The notes under the pieces were generated by a model. That model was not told the DNA's origin and did no database searches. It worked only from the letters and a program-made list of their open reading frames with translations. A DNA stretch of 64,000 nt from assembly GCA_029210625.1 (NCBI GenBank), contig JARGFU010000021.1, forward strand, positions 1-64,000, in the 5' to 3' direction. This DNA is from Deltaproteobacteria bacterium (GTDB lineage Bacteria; Myxococcota; Myxococcia; SLRQ01). Of the stretch, positions 38,555-46,903 are shown piece by piece; within the stretch, counting starts at the first letter, position 1, and each line of letters starts with the position of its first letter. The position numbers and the translations under genes are program-made.

Positions 38555-38583
38555 TCGCTAAATGTTCGGTGATCCCCTGTCAA
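38555..38583 (-). promoter_or_regulatory. Promoter of the flippase-like / phosphodiesterase / GT4 operon
   Basis: On the minus strand TTGACA (38583-38578) and TAGCGA (38560-38555) are 17 bases apart; the leader would be about 5 bases. A second possible -10 box, TACGCT, ends six bases before the ATG. Confidence 0.5.
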
Positions 38584-38624
38584 GCAATCACCGGATCCGA
38601 CCCACCATTCCCGGAGTGCTGAAA

Positions 38625-40640
38625 ATGCGCCTTTGCGGGCTTCTCTGCGCCCTGATCCTCACCGCGACCCTCTCCGGTTGCCCGGACGATGCACCTGCGC
38701 CCTCCCCTGCGCCAGCGCCCACCCCGGCGAAGGAGGCCCCCGAGGCCGCCCCGGCCGCCGGCGGCCCCTCACGAGTGATCGTGCTGGGCTTCGACGGCGT
38801 GGATCCCGATCTGGTCCAGAAGTGGATGGACGCCGGCCGCCTGCCGCACCTGAAGGCCCTCTCCGAGCGCGGCACCTTCGCCCGGCTGCAGTCCACCACC
38901 CCGCCCCAGTCCCCGGTGGCCTGGGCGACCTTCGCGTCGGGCCTCGAGCCGGGCGGGCACGGCATCTTCGACTTCATCGCCCGGAACCCCAAGACCTATC
39001 TGCCCTCGGTGGCCACGGTGAAGGTGAGCCGCCCCGAGGTGAAGAAGGGTCACCTCGAGCACGCCCTCGAGGGCGAGAACCTGCGCAGCGGCCCCTCCTT
39101 CTGGCAGACCGCCGGCAAGGCGGGGGTCCCCGGCTCGATCCTCTTCGTGCCCTACAGCTTCCCCCCCGACGGCGTCGAGGAGATGCGGGTCATCTCCGGC
39201 CTGGGCACCCCGGATCTGCGGGGCACCAACTCCTCCTTCCAGTACCTGGCCTCCGAGACCTTCCCGGGGGGCAAGAAGGCCGGCCTGACCAGCGGCGGCG
39301 TCTTCGAGAAGGTCCTCAGCGAGGGCAAGGGCACCTTCCGCGGCAACCTGCGGGGCGCCTCCCTCACGGTCGACGGCCGCAGCCAGAGCCTGGACTTCCC
39401 CCTCACCGTCGCGCAGGGCGCGGACGGGCTGGAGCTCGCCTTCCCCGAGGGCCACGCCGAGGCGGTCAAGGTGAAGCGGGGGGAGTGGAGCGAGACCATC
39501 ACCCTGAAGCTCTCCCCGGTGCCCGGGACCACCTGGTCGGCCACCACCCGCGCCTACCCCGTGCCCGACGCCAGCGATCCCCTGGCCCTCTACTTCCTGC
39601 CCGTCTCGGCCGATCCCCGGACGCCCCCCTTCGCCGTCTCGACGCCCATGGGCTTCGCCGGCGAGCTGGCCGCGGCCGCGGGCGCCCCCTTCAAGACCGT
39701 GGGCTGGGTCCACGAGACCTCGGGCCTCTCCACCGAGGCCCTCGACGGCCAGGGCTTCCTCCTCGACCTCCACGCCACCATGGAGGCCCGCCGGAAGATC
39801 CTCCACGCGGTCCTCGACCAGCCCCACGATCGGCTCACCGTCGCCGCCTTCACCGCCACCGACCGCGTGGCGCACATGTTCTACCGGCTCTTCGACGAGA
39901 AGCACCCGCGCTTCGAGAAGGCGCTGGCGGACCGCCACGGCAAGGCCATCCAGGAGACCTACGAGAAGATGGACGCCATCGTGGGTGAGGTCGTCGCCCG
40001 CCTGCCGGCGGACGCGACCCTGCTCATCGTCAGCGACCACGGCTTCCACTCCTTCCGCCGGGGCGTGAACCTCAACCGCTGGCTGGTGGAGAAGGGCTAC
40101 CAGACCCTGAAGAAGGGCGCCCCGGAGGGCCGCGACTTCTTCCGGGACGTCGACTGGTCGAAGACGCGGGCCTACGCCGTGGGCACCGGCCAGATCTGGC
40201 TGAACCTCGCGGGCCGGGAGAAGAAGGGCATCGTAGCCGCCGACGAGGCCGCCGCGCTGGCCCGGGAGATCGCCGAGGCCCTCGCCACCCTGCGCGACGG
40301 GGACGATCCCCTCCATGTCGTCCAGGCCGTGCACCTGGCCGAGAACACCTACAGCGGCGAGCACCGCGCCGACGCCCCGGACCTCACCGTCTCCTTCGCG
40401 GAGGGGTATCGCACCGGCTGGGGCTCGATCCTCGGCGGCGCCCCGAAGGCGCTCATCGAGGACAACCTGCGCAAGTGGTCGGGCGACCACGCCGCCTCCG
40501 ACCCGAAGGACACCGAGGGCTTCCTCGTCTCGAACCGGAAGATCACCGCCGAGAAGCCGGCGATCCTCGACGTGGCCCCGACCGTCCTGCACCTGCTGGG
40601 CGTGGACAATCAGCTCCCCGGGAAGGTCTGGCTGCCCTAG
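38625..40640 (+). CDS. Type I phosphodiesterase-like lipoprotein
   Basis: 671 residues. A lipoprotein signal (MRLCGLLCALILTATLSGC) and Pro/Ala linker precede the catalytic domain: VIVLGFDGVDPDLVQ (metal Asp), TTPPQSPVAWATFASGLEPG (nucleophile region, Ser or Thr), FTATDRVAHMFYRLFDEKH and LLIVSDHGFHSF. A beta-rich insert of about 130 residues (about 215-340) lies between the nucleophile and the second metal site. It lacks the LGYVQ tail. The ATG at 38625 has GGAG upstream; a longer frame from 38562 has no signal. Divergent from the flippase-like operon, so probably part of the same locus. Substrate unknown. Confidence 0.87.
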   Translation: MRLCGLLCALILTATLSGCPDDAPAPSPAPAPTPAKEAPEAAPAAGGPSRVIVLGFDGVDPDLVQKWMDAGRLPHLKALSERGTFARLQSTTPPQSPVAWATFASGLEPGGHGIFDFIARNPKTYLPSVATVKVSRPEVKKGHLEHALEGENLRSGPSFWQTAGKAGVPGSILFVPYSFPPDGVEEMRVISGLGTPDLRGTNSSFQYLASETFPGGKKAGLTSGGVFEKVLSEGKGTFRGNLRGASLTVDGRSQSLDFPLTVAQGADGLELAFPEGHAEAVKVKRGEWSETITLKLSPVPGTTWSATTRAYPVPDASDPLALYFLPVSADPRTPPFAVSTPMGFAGELAAAAGAPFKTVGWVHETSGLSTEALDGQGFLLDLHATMEARRKILHAVLDQPHDRLTVAAFTATDRVAHMFYRLFDEKHPRFEKALADRHGKAIQETYEKMDAIVGEVVARLPADATLLIVSDHGFHSFRRGVNLNRWLVEKGYQTLKKGAPEGRDFFRDVDWSKTRAYAVGTGQIWLNLAGREKKGIVAADEAAALAREIAEALATLRDGDDPLHVVQAVHLAENTYSGEHRADAPDLTVSFAEGYRTGWGSILGGAPKALIEDNLRKWSGDHAASDPKDTEGFLVSNRKITAEKPAILDVAPTVLHLLGVDNQLPGKVWLP

Positions 40641-40646
40641 AGGCGC

Positions 40647-40742
40647 GACAGGAACACCCGCTGAGGCTGACGCGGATGCCGACGGCGGACAACTGAGGCC
40701 ATCTCAGCCTCAGCATCCGCCTCAGCGGCTTTTCCTTTCGGC
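40647..40742. repeat. Palindromic intergenic element (family B), also a terminator
   Basis: A 96-base element between convergent genes. Outer arms CCGCTGAGGC (40658-40667) and GCCTCAGCGG (40719-40728) pair perfectly and are followed by CTTTTCC on the plus strand, so it ends transcription of the phosphodiesterase gene. The element ends one base before the topA stop. A second copy with the same borders is at 49227-49329. Confidence 0.75.
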
Positions 40743-43157
40743 CTACGACTCCTCGTCGTCGAGGGTGCGCTTGTACCCGCACTCCTTGTCGGAGCAGGCC
40801 ACGTAGCGCCCGTCCTTCTTGCTGTACTTCTGCAGGAGGAAGGGCTTCTGGCACTGGGGGCAGGCCTCGGGCAGGGGCCGATCCCAGAGGGCGTTGGTGC
40901 AGTCGGGGTAGGCGCTGCAGCCGAAGAAGGTCCGCCCGCGCTTGCTGCGCCGCTCGGTGAAGTAGCCCTTGCCGCACTCGGGGCAGTCCACGCCCACCGA
41001 GAGGGGCTTGCTCGACTTGCACTCGGGGTAGCCGGTGCAGGCCATGAAGCGGCCGAAGCGGCCCCGCTTGATGACCATCGGCCGCCCGCACTTGTCGCAG
41101 CTCTCTTCGGTCTCCTCATCGCCGAGGAGCTCGATCTTGCCGTCCACCTCGCGGAAGTCGCCGGTGTTGCGGCAGTCGGGGTAGCCGCTGCAGGCGAGGA
41201 AGCGGCCGTTGCGCCCCCACTTGATGACCATCGCGGACTGGCACTTCTCGCAGACGAGGTCGGTCGGCGTCTCCTCCGCCTTGACGTCCCGCATCTCCTT
41301 CTCGGCCTTCTCGAGGGTGACCTTGAAGTTGCCGTAGAAGTCACCGAGGACCTTCTGCCAGTCGGCCTTCCCCTCCTCGACGCCGTCGAGGTCGTCCTCG
41401 AGCTTGGCGGTGAAGGTCGCGTCCATCACCCGCGGGAAGCTCTCGACGAGCAGCTCGGTGACGAGGTTCCCCAGCTCGGTGGGGTGGAAGCGGCTCTCGA
41501 CCTTCTTGACGTACTCCTTGCTCTGGATCGTCGAGAGGATCGCGGCGTAGGTCGAGGGGCGGCCGATGCCCTTCTCCTCCAGCTCCTTGACCAGGGAGGC
41601 CTCGGAGAAGCGCGGCGGCGGCTGGGTGAAGTGCTGGTCCGGGGTCACGCCCTGGGCGGCCACGCTGCTCCCCACCTGCAGGGCGGGGATCTCGCCGGTG
41701 ACCTCGGAGGCGTCGGCCTCCTCCCGCTCCTCGCGGGCGGTGTCCTCCTCGGTGCGCTCGCCGTAGGCGGCCAGCCAGCCCGGGAAGCGCAGCTGCGAGC
41801 CGGCCGCGGTGAGCAGCAGGCGGCCGGCGGCGATCTCGAGGCGGCGCTGGTCGTAGACCGCCGGGTTCATCTGGCAGGCGACGAAGCGCTTCCAGATGAG
41901 CTCGTAGAGGCGGAAGAGGTCGCGATCGAGGAAGCGCTTCACCTTCTCCGGCGGGTACTCGAGGGAGGTCGGGCGGATCGCCTCGTGCGCGTCCTGGGCC
42001 TTCTTGCCCCGCTTGTAGACGTTCGGCTTCTCGGGCACCGAGTCGTCCCCGTAGGTCTTCTCGATGTAGGTGCGCACGTCGCCCACCGCGTCATCGGAGA
42101 GGCGGGTGGAGTCGGTACGCATGTAGGTGATGAGGCCGACCGCGCCCTCTTCGCCCAGCTCGATGCCCTCGTAGAGGCGCTGGGCCAGGGTCATGGTCTT
42201 CTTCGCGGTGAAGCGCAGGCGGTTGCTCGCCTCCTGCTGGAGGGTCGAGGTGATGAAGGGGGCCGGCGCCTTGCGGCGGCGCTCGGTCTCCTTGAGGCCC
42301 TCGACCTTCAGCTTGGCCTTCTCGATCTCCGCGACCAGGGCCCGGGCGGTCTGCTCGTCGTGGATCTCGGCCTTGTTGCCGTCGATCTTGGCCAGCCGGG
42401 CGGTGAAGGCCGGCGGCACCTCGCCCATGAGGCGAGCGTCGATGGTCCAGTACTCCTGCGACTTGAAGGCCTGGATCTCCTGCTCGCGCTCGACCACCAG
42501 CCGCACGGCCACGGACTGCACCCGGCCGGCGGAGAGGCCCCGGCGCACCTTGCGCCAGAGCAGCGGAGAGATCTGGTAGCCCACCAGCCGGTCGAGGATG
42601 CGGCGGGCCTGCTGGGAGTTGTACTTGTCGGCGTCGAGCTCGAGGGGCTCGTCGATGGCGGCCTGCACGGCCCGCTTGGTGATCTCGTTGAAGAGCACCC
42701 GCACCACCCGCGGCCCATCGACGGCCGGCGCCTCGTCCTTCACCGTCTTGGCGGGGTCCGACTTCTTGGCCGTCTTCTTCTTGGCCGCATTCTTGGTGGT
42801 CTTCTTGGTGGCCTTCTTCTTGACCTTCTTCTTGCCGAGCGACTTGCCGACGATGCCCTCGAGCTCCTCGGCGATGTGCCAGGCGATGGCCTCTCCCTCC
42901 CGATCGGGGTCGGGGGCCAGGAAGACGCGCTCGGCCTCGCGGGCGGCCTTCTTGATCTCCTGCAGCACCTTCCCCTTGCCGCGGATGACCGTATAAGCGG
43001 GGACGAAGGCCCCCTCTTCGATCTCGACCCCGAAGCTGGACTTGGGCAGGTCCTTCACGTGGCCCACCGAGGCCTTCACGGTGAAGTCCTTGCCCAGATA
43101 CTTCTTGATGGTTCGAGCCTTGGCGGGTGACTCGACCACGACGAGATAGCGACTCAC
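40743..43157 (-). CDS. topA: DNA topoisomerase I (type IA) with a lysine-rich insert
   Basis: 804 residues. Relaxes negative supercoils. TOPRIM features YLVVVESPAKARTIKKYLG and APDPDREGEAIAWHIAEEL; catalytic Tyr in GLITYMRTDS (about 345); GLSAGRVQSVAVRLV and GIGRPSTYAAIL; four C-terminal zinc ribbons (CEKC/CSGYPDC, CDKC/CTGYPEC, CPEC/CSAYPDC, CPQC/CSDKEC). Between the TOPRIM acidic motif and RVLFNEIT there is an insert of about 48 residues (101-149) with long Lys/Thr/Ala runs, which is not part of the usual enzyme. GTG start at 43157 with GGGGAG upstream, 25 bases after dprA. Confidence 0.97.
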   Translation of the reverse strand: MSRYLVVVESPAKARTIKKYLGKDFTVKASVGHVKDLPKSSFGVEIEEGAFVPAYTVIRGKGKVLQEIKKAAREAERVFLAPDPDREGEAIAWHIAEELEGIVGKSLGKKKVKKKATKKTTKNAAKKKTAKKSDPAKTVKDEAPAVDGPRVVRVLFNEITKRAVQAAIDEPLELDADKYNSQQARRILDRLVGYQISPLLWRKVRRGLSAGRVQSVAVRLVVEREQEIQAFKSQEYWTIDARLMGEVPPAFTARLAKIDGNKAEIHDEQTARALVAEIEKAKLKVEGLKETERRRKAPAPFITSTLQQEASNRLRFTAKKTMTLAQRLYEGIELGEEGAVGLITYMRTDSTRLSDDAVGDVRTYIEKTYGDDSVPEKPNVYKRGKKAQDAHEAIRPTSLEYPPEKVKRFLDRDLFRLYELIWKRFVACQMNPAVYDQRRLEIAAGRLLLTAAGSQLRFPGWLAAYGERTEEDTAREEREEADASEVTGEIPALQVGSSVAAQGVTPDQHFTQPPPRFSEASLVKELEEKGIGRPSTYAAILSTIQSKEYVKKVESRFHPTELGNLVTELLVESFPRVMDATFTAKLEDDLDGVEEGKADWQKVLGDFYGNFKVTLEKAEKEMRDVKAEETPTDLVCEKCQSAMVIKWGRNGRFLACSGYPDCRNTGDFREVDGKIELLGDEETEESCDKCGRPMVIKRGRFGRFMACTGYPECKSSKPLSVGVDCPECGKGYFTERRSKRGRTFFGCSAYPDCTNALWDRPLPEACPQCQKPFLLQKYSKKDGRYVACSDKECGYKRTLDDEES

Positions 43158-43182
43158 TTGAACGATACTCCCCTGGTGCTTG

Positions 43183-44391
43183 CTAGATCGATGGATGGGA
43201 GGTGGGACGGAGGACGTAGGCCCCGCTCACCCGCTGCGCCAGTCCTCCCACCTCCAGCTCGGTGAGGGCGCCGGCCACCACCGAGGGAGAGAGGGAGAGG
43301 GCCGCGGCGAGCTCGTCGAGGCTGCGGCCCTCCGGGCCGAGCACGGCGAGGACCCGGCTCGCGAGGGGCGAGATGGGAAGCTGCGCCCCCATGGCGAGGG
43401 CCCCCTGGGCGCCCTGACTGGCGCGGGCCTGGAGGTACTCGGCGAGGTGCCCGCCGTCGACGATGTCGCCGCCCCAGGCGACGAGGTTCTCGAGGAGGTG
43501 CCAGGGCTCGAGCACCGCCAGGGCGCCCTCCACCAGCAGCTGGTTCGGGCCGGAGGAGAGCCGCCGCCGGGGATCGCCGGGGACGGCGCAGACGCCCCGC
43601 TCCTGAGCCTCGGCCAGGCGCGCGGTGATCAGGGCGCCCGAGCCGGGCGCCGCGGCCACCACCGTCACCAGGTCGGAGAGGCCCGAGATGATGCGGTTGC
43701 GCCGGGGGAAGTGCCCCCGCTTCGGGCCCGTGCCGGGGGCGTGCTCGCTCACCAGCGCGCCCCGCGCCTCGAGGATCTCCTCGAAGAGCGCGCGGTGCTG
43801 GCGCGGGTAGGCCTGGTCCACGCCGGTGCCGAGGACCGCCACCGTGTGGCCGCCGGCCTCGAGGGCGCCGCGGTGGGCCTGGCCGTCGACGCCGGCGGCG
43901 CCGCCCGAGATCACCGAGACCCCGGCCTCGGCCAGCCCGGCGGCGAGCTGGTGGGCCTGCTCGCGGGCCAGTCCGTCGGCGCGCCGAGCGCCCACGAGCG
44001 ACGCGGAGAAGGAGAGCTCGAGGGTCGTCAGCTCGCCCCGCACCCAGAGGAGGGAGGGCGGCCGGGCAGTCTGGCCCACCGAGGCGGCGTCGCGGAGCGA
44101 GGAGAGCCGGGTGGGCCAGCCGGGATCGGTCGCGCAGAGCAGCCGCGCCCCGCAGGCCTCGGCGGCCCGGCGCACGGCCTGGAGGTGGTCCCCCAGGTCG
44201 CTCACCTGCCGCAGGGGCGAGCCCGCCCCGGCCGAGAGCCCGTCCAGGGCGTCGGCGACCTCGACGAGCCGCAGGTCCGCCGCCAGGGCGTAGCTGCGGA
44301 AGACGGCCTTGAGGCCATCGAGGGTGCGATCGCCGACCCCGGGGAGGGAGGCGAAGGCGATGTGGGCATCGATCTCGGTCCAGCGGCTCAT
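43183..44391 (-). CDS. dprA: DNA processing protein DprA
   Basis: Loads RecA onto incoming single-stranded DNA during transformation. The Rossmann-like domain shows SASLVGARRADG (usual GxRxxS region), SGGAAGVDGQAHRGAL, VLGTGVDQAYPRQH, EHAPGTGPKRGHFPRRNRII and GSGALITARLA. A helical N-terminal region and a C-terminal winged-helix domain (SLDELAAALSLSPSVVAGAL) complete the long form. 402 residues from ATG at 44391. A TTGACG/CTATAG promoter lies 50 bases upstream. Presence of dprA suggests, but does not prove, natural competence. Confidence 0.95.
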   Translation of the reverse strand: MSRWTEIDAHIAFASLPGVGDRTLDGLKAVFRSYALAADLRLVEVADALDGLSAGAGSPLRQVSDLGDHLQAVRRAAEACGARLLCATDPGWPTRLSSLRDAASVGQTARPPSLLWVRGELTTLELSFSASLVGARRADGLAREQAHQLAAGLAEAGVSVISGGAAGVDGQAHRGALEAGGHTVAVLGTGVDQAYPRQHRALFEEILEARGALVSEHAPGTGPKRGHFPRRNRIISGLSDLVTVVAAAPGSGALITARLAEAQERGVCAVPGDPRRRLSSGPNQLLVEGALAVLEPWHLLENLVAWGGDIVDGGHLAEYLQARASQGAQGALAMGAQLPISPLASRVLAVLGPEGRSLDELAAALSLSPSVVAGALTELEVGGLAQRVSGAYVLRPTSHPSI

Positions 44392-44442
44392 GTTCGATTT
44401 CTCTCGCCTCGCGGCGCTCACGCCTCGGGCGAAGGCGCGAGT

Positions 44443-44471
44443 CTATAGCGACCGACTCCGACGGCCGTCAA
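44443..44471 (-). promoter_or_regulatory. Promoter of dprA-topA
   Basis: On the minus strand TTGACG (44471-44466) and CTATAG (44448-44443) with 17 bases between; leader about 45 bases. Confidence 0.6.
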
Positions 44472-44544
44472 GCGGCCTCTGGTGGTCGGCGTCGGCCTGG
44501 CACCCTAGCAAGGGCCCCTGACATGCCGGATTCCGGGGCCTTGC

Positions 44545-44705
44545 GGGCTACGAGCTGCGAGCTACGAGCTACGAGCTACGAGCTACGAGCTACGAGCGAT
44601 CGACGGGATGCGACGGAAGCAGAACGGCCGCCGCGGTTCGAACCTGCGGCGGCCGAGCTCGCAGCTCGGAGCTCGAAGCCCGGAGCTGCGGACGCGAAGC
44701 GAGCG
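44545..44705. repeat. Large GAGCTAC repeat with central hairpin (family A)
   Basis: This fills most of the 314-base gap between the dprA start and the LysM gene stop; no gene is seen in the gap. Seven near-perfect 7-9 base units of the type CGAGCTA run from 44549 to 44597. A centre with arms GGCCGCCGC and GCGGCGGCC around a palindromic GGTTCGAACC forms a strong hairpin (about 44626-44655). On the right, GAGCTCGCAGCTCGGAGCTC runs to about 44700 and is an imperfect complement of the left part, so the whole element can fold into one long hairpin. The right end touches the LysM gene stop. Confidence 0.75.
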
Positions 44706-45896
44706 TCAGCGCATCGCGGTGGCGCCCACCCGCATGATGGCCCGGTCGCCCACGCCGATCTCCTTGAGCGAGCGCACGACCACGCAGGTCGAGACCTCGT
44801 CCCGGGCCTCGATGACCATCACCCGGCCGATGGCCTCCCAGGGCAGGCGCTCCTGCTCCTTCATCCGCAGGTCGAGGTCGAGGGGATCGCCCCGCTGATA
44901 GAGGGTGAAGGAGTTGCCCACCTCGACGCCGTGGCGGCGGCCCTTGTCGACGAAGATGAAGTGCGACTCGCCGATGGTGACCTGCGCGGGCATGAAGGTG
45001 GCGAGCACGATGCCCTCGAGCTCGACCTGGTTGGGCCGCTCGAGCACGGTGCGGCCGAGCGCCTCGTTCCAGGGCATCAGGCGATCACCCCGGCTGATGG
45101 TGTCCTGCACGCCCTCGATGGCGATGGTCGGGAAGGTGCCCTGGTCGGCCGCGACGATCCGGGCCACGCCCAGGATGCGGGTCAGGTAGCCGGCCGAGTT
45201 GCCGGTCTTGGGGTGGATGATCTCGCGGTCGGTGCGGAAGACGACGTAGCGCGACCCGATGGTGACCTCGGTCGGGAACTTCACGTAGGCCTGGTCGTAG
45301 GTCGTCAGCAGGGTCTTCTCCTCGAAGGAGGAGATCAGCGTCCCGGCGGACTCGAGCTCGGCCCGGGTCACGAAGCCCTCGTCGAGGAGGCGCATGCTCG
45401 CCGGGGCCTGGTAGCGCTTGCCGACCACGGCGACCTCGGTCTCGTCGCCGATGTCCTCCGCCTCGGGCTCGGTCTCCTCGGGCTCGACCTCGGTGGGCAG
45501 CTGCTCACCGCCGAAGAAGGAGATGGTGGTGCCCGGCTCGATCCAGTTGGGGTTCTCGATCTGACCGTTCAGCGACCACACCTTCGGCCAGTACCAGGGG
45601 TTGCCCAGGAAGGTGGAGGTGATGTCCCAGAGGGTGTCGCCCTGGCGCACGGTGTAGGTCTGCGGCGCGCGGGAGAAGTCGGGCTCGGGGCCGGGGAAGA
45701 CGGGCTCACCGGAGCTGGAGGCGCCGGGCTCGTCCATGGGTGCAGGGACCCCCTCGTCACCCTCGCCCTCCCCCTCGTCGGCGGCGTAGTCGTCGCCGCC
45801 GTCGTCGTACTGCCCGTAGGCCACGGGGGTGAGGGCCACGAGGGCCGTCAGGGCGATGGCCGAGACCAGCAGTCTCGGTTGGGTGGACCAGCGCAT
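44706..45896 (-). CDS. Exported LysM-domain protein
   Basis: 396 residues. Signal peptide (LLVSAIALTALVALTPVAYG), an acidic Gly-rich linker, then a LysM domain at about 78-125 (QTYTVRQGDTLWDITSTFLG, then NPNWIEPGTTISFF) that should bind peptidoglycan. A Glu-rich linker leads to a C-terminal part of about 230 residues with repeated beta strands (SRYVVFRTDREIIHPKTGNS, RILGVARIVAADQGTF), of no family I know. ATG at 45896 with CGGAGG upstream and a good promoter about 60 bases before it. Role: envelope protein, possibly a scaffold. Confidence 0.9.
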   Translation of the reverse strand: MRWSTQPRLLVSAIALTALVALTPVAYGQYDDGGDDYAADEGEGEGDEGVPAPMDEPGASSSGEPVFPGPEPDFSRAPQTYTVRQGDTLWDITSTFLGNPWYWPKVWSLNGQIENPNWIEPGTTISFFGGEQLPTEVEPEETEPEAEDIGDETEVAVVGKRYQAPASMRLLDEGFVTRAELESAGTLISSFEEKTLLTTYDQAYVKFPTEVTIGSRYVVFRTDREIIHPKTGNSAGYLTRILGVARIVAADQGTFPTIAIEGVQDTISRGDRLMPWNEALGRTVLERPNQVELEGIVLATFMPAQVTIGESHFIFVDKGRRHGVEVGNSFTLYQRGDPLDLDLRMKEQERLPWEAIGRVMVIEARDEVSTCVVVRSLKEIGVGDRAIMRVGATAMR

Positions 45897-45953
45897 GGGC
45901 TTTCCTCCGAAAATGGGGGCCGGGCGGACCCGGCCATAGCTCGACTTCTCGTC

Positions 45954-45982
45954 GATTCTGCCCCAAGCCCATCCCAAGTCAA
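45954..45982 (-). promoter_or_regulatory. Promoter of the LysM protein gene
   Basis: On the minus strand TTGACT (45982-45977) and AGAATC (45959-45954) with 17 bases between. The 233-base gap 45897-46129 holds this promoter, the hairpin at 46107 and no gene. Confidence 0.55.
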
Positions 45983-46106
45983 ACAAACGACATGGGCCGG
46001 CCCCCGAGTTTGTGCATGGGAACCCGGGGCAGTAGCGCGCGCAGGCGGCGCCCAGCCGGCGCAGCGCGGCGGACCACTGGCGCCGCGAGCGCAAGATGGG
46101 GGGTAC

Positions 46107-46127
46107 GGGGGGAGTAGAGCTCCCCCC
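46107..46127. terminator. Hairpin after pgeF
   Basis: GGGGGGAG and CTCCCCCC arms with a 5-base loop, two bases after the pgeF stop on the minus strand. No T run follows. Confidence 0.5.
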
Positions 46128-46129
46128 GG

Positions 46130-46903
46130 TCAGACCGGTGCCTCTATGAAGGATAGGTGCCGGCCGGTGAGGCCCCGGTCCCGGCGGTGGGAGAAGAAGC
46201 GCTCGGCGTCGCAGGCGGTACAGGCGTTCAGCACCTCCACCCGCTCCCGGGGCACCCCCGCCCCTGCCAGGACCCGGAGGTTGGCCTCCACCAGGTCCAG
46301 GTGCGGCTTCGGCCCCCGCGTCCGGTCGACGACCTCCTCCCCGAGGGCGTCCACGAAGCGCCGGGCGAGGGCCTCGTCCACCTCGTAGCAGCAGCGCCGG
46401 ATCGAGGGGCCGATGGCCACCTCCACGCTCTCGAGCGGACCGAGGACGAGGGCCCCGGCGGCGGCGATTCCCTCCAGGGTCCCCCGCCAGCCGGCGTGGA
46501 TGGCGGCCACCGCGGTCCGGCCGCCCTCGCCCGCCCCGCAGGCCAGGAGGGGGACGCAGTCGGCGGTCCGGACCCCGACCGAGACCCCCGGCGCCGCGGT
46601 GTAGAGGCCGTCGGCCTCCACCCGCGAGAGCTCGGCCCACCCGGCGGCGTCGAGGCGGGCCGGCACCTCGACCATCCGGCGGCCGTGCACCTGGGAGACC
46701 TGGGCCACCGGCTCGACGCCGGCGGCGGCCTCCAGGCGGCGGCAGTTCAGGGCGACCGTCTCCGGGTCGTCGCCGACCGCCCGCCCCAGGTTCAGGCCGG
46801 CGTAGGCGCCCTCGCTCGCCCCCCCGCCCCGCAGGGAGAAGCCGTGGCGCAGGCCCCGGGCCGAGAGCCGCGTGGCGGTGAGGAAGAGTCGCGCCTCGCT
46901 CAT
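46130..46903 (-). CDS. pgeF: Peptidoglycan editing factor PgeF (YfiH/laccase-domain family)
   Basis: 257 residues. The family's metal and catalytic residues appear as His in VSQVHGRRM, Cys in RTADCVPLLA and His in AAIHAGWRGTL, followed by IGPSIRRCCYEV. Members remove wrongly incorporated residues from peptidoglycan precursors or act as purine nucleoside phosphorylases; the two activities cannot be separated from sequence. The ATG at 46903 overlaps the kinase gene's stop (ATGA), so this protein is translated together with a Ser/Thr kinase. Confidence 0.93.
   Translation of the reverse strand: MSEARLFLTATRLSARGLRHGFSLRGGGASEGAYAGLNLGRAVGDDPETVALNCRRLEAAAGVEPVAQVSQVHGRRMVEVPARLDAAGWAELSRVEADGLYTAAPGVSVGVRTADCVPLLACGAGEGGRTAVAAIHAGWRGTLEGIAAAGALVLGPLESVEVAIGPSIRRCCYEVDEALARRFVDALGEEVVDRTRGPKPHLDLVEANLRVLAGAGVPRERVEVLNACTACDAERFFSHRRDRGLTGRHLSFIEAPV

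Noticed and set aside
44545-44705. Direct repeats as a CRISPR or replication-origin candidate
   Set aside because: Units are only 7-9 bases without spacers. The region has no DnaA boxes (TTATNCACA) or AT-rich part and no dnaA, dnaN or gyrB nearby.
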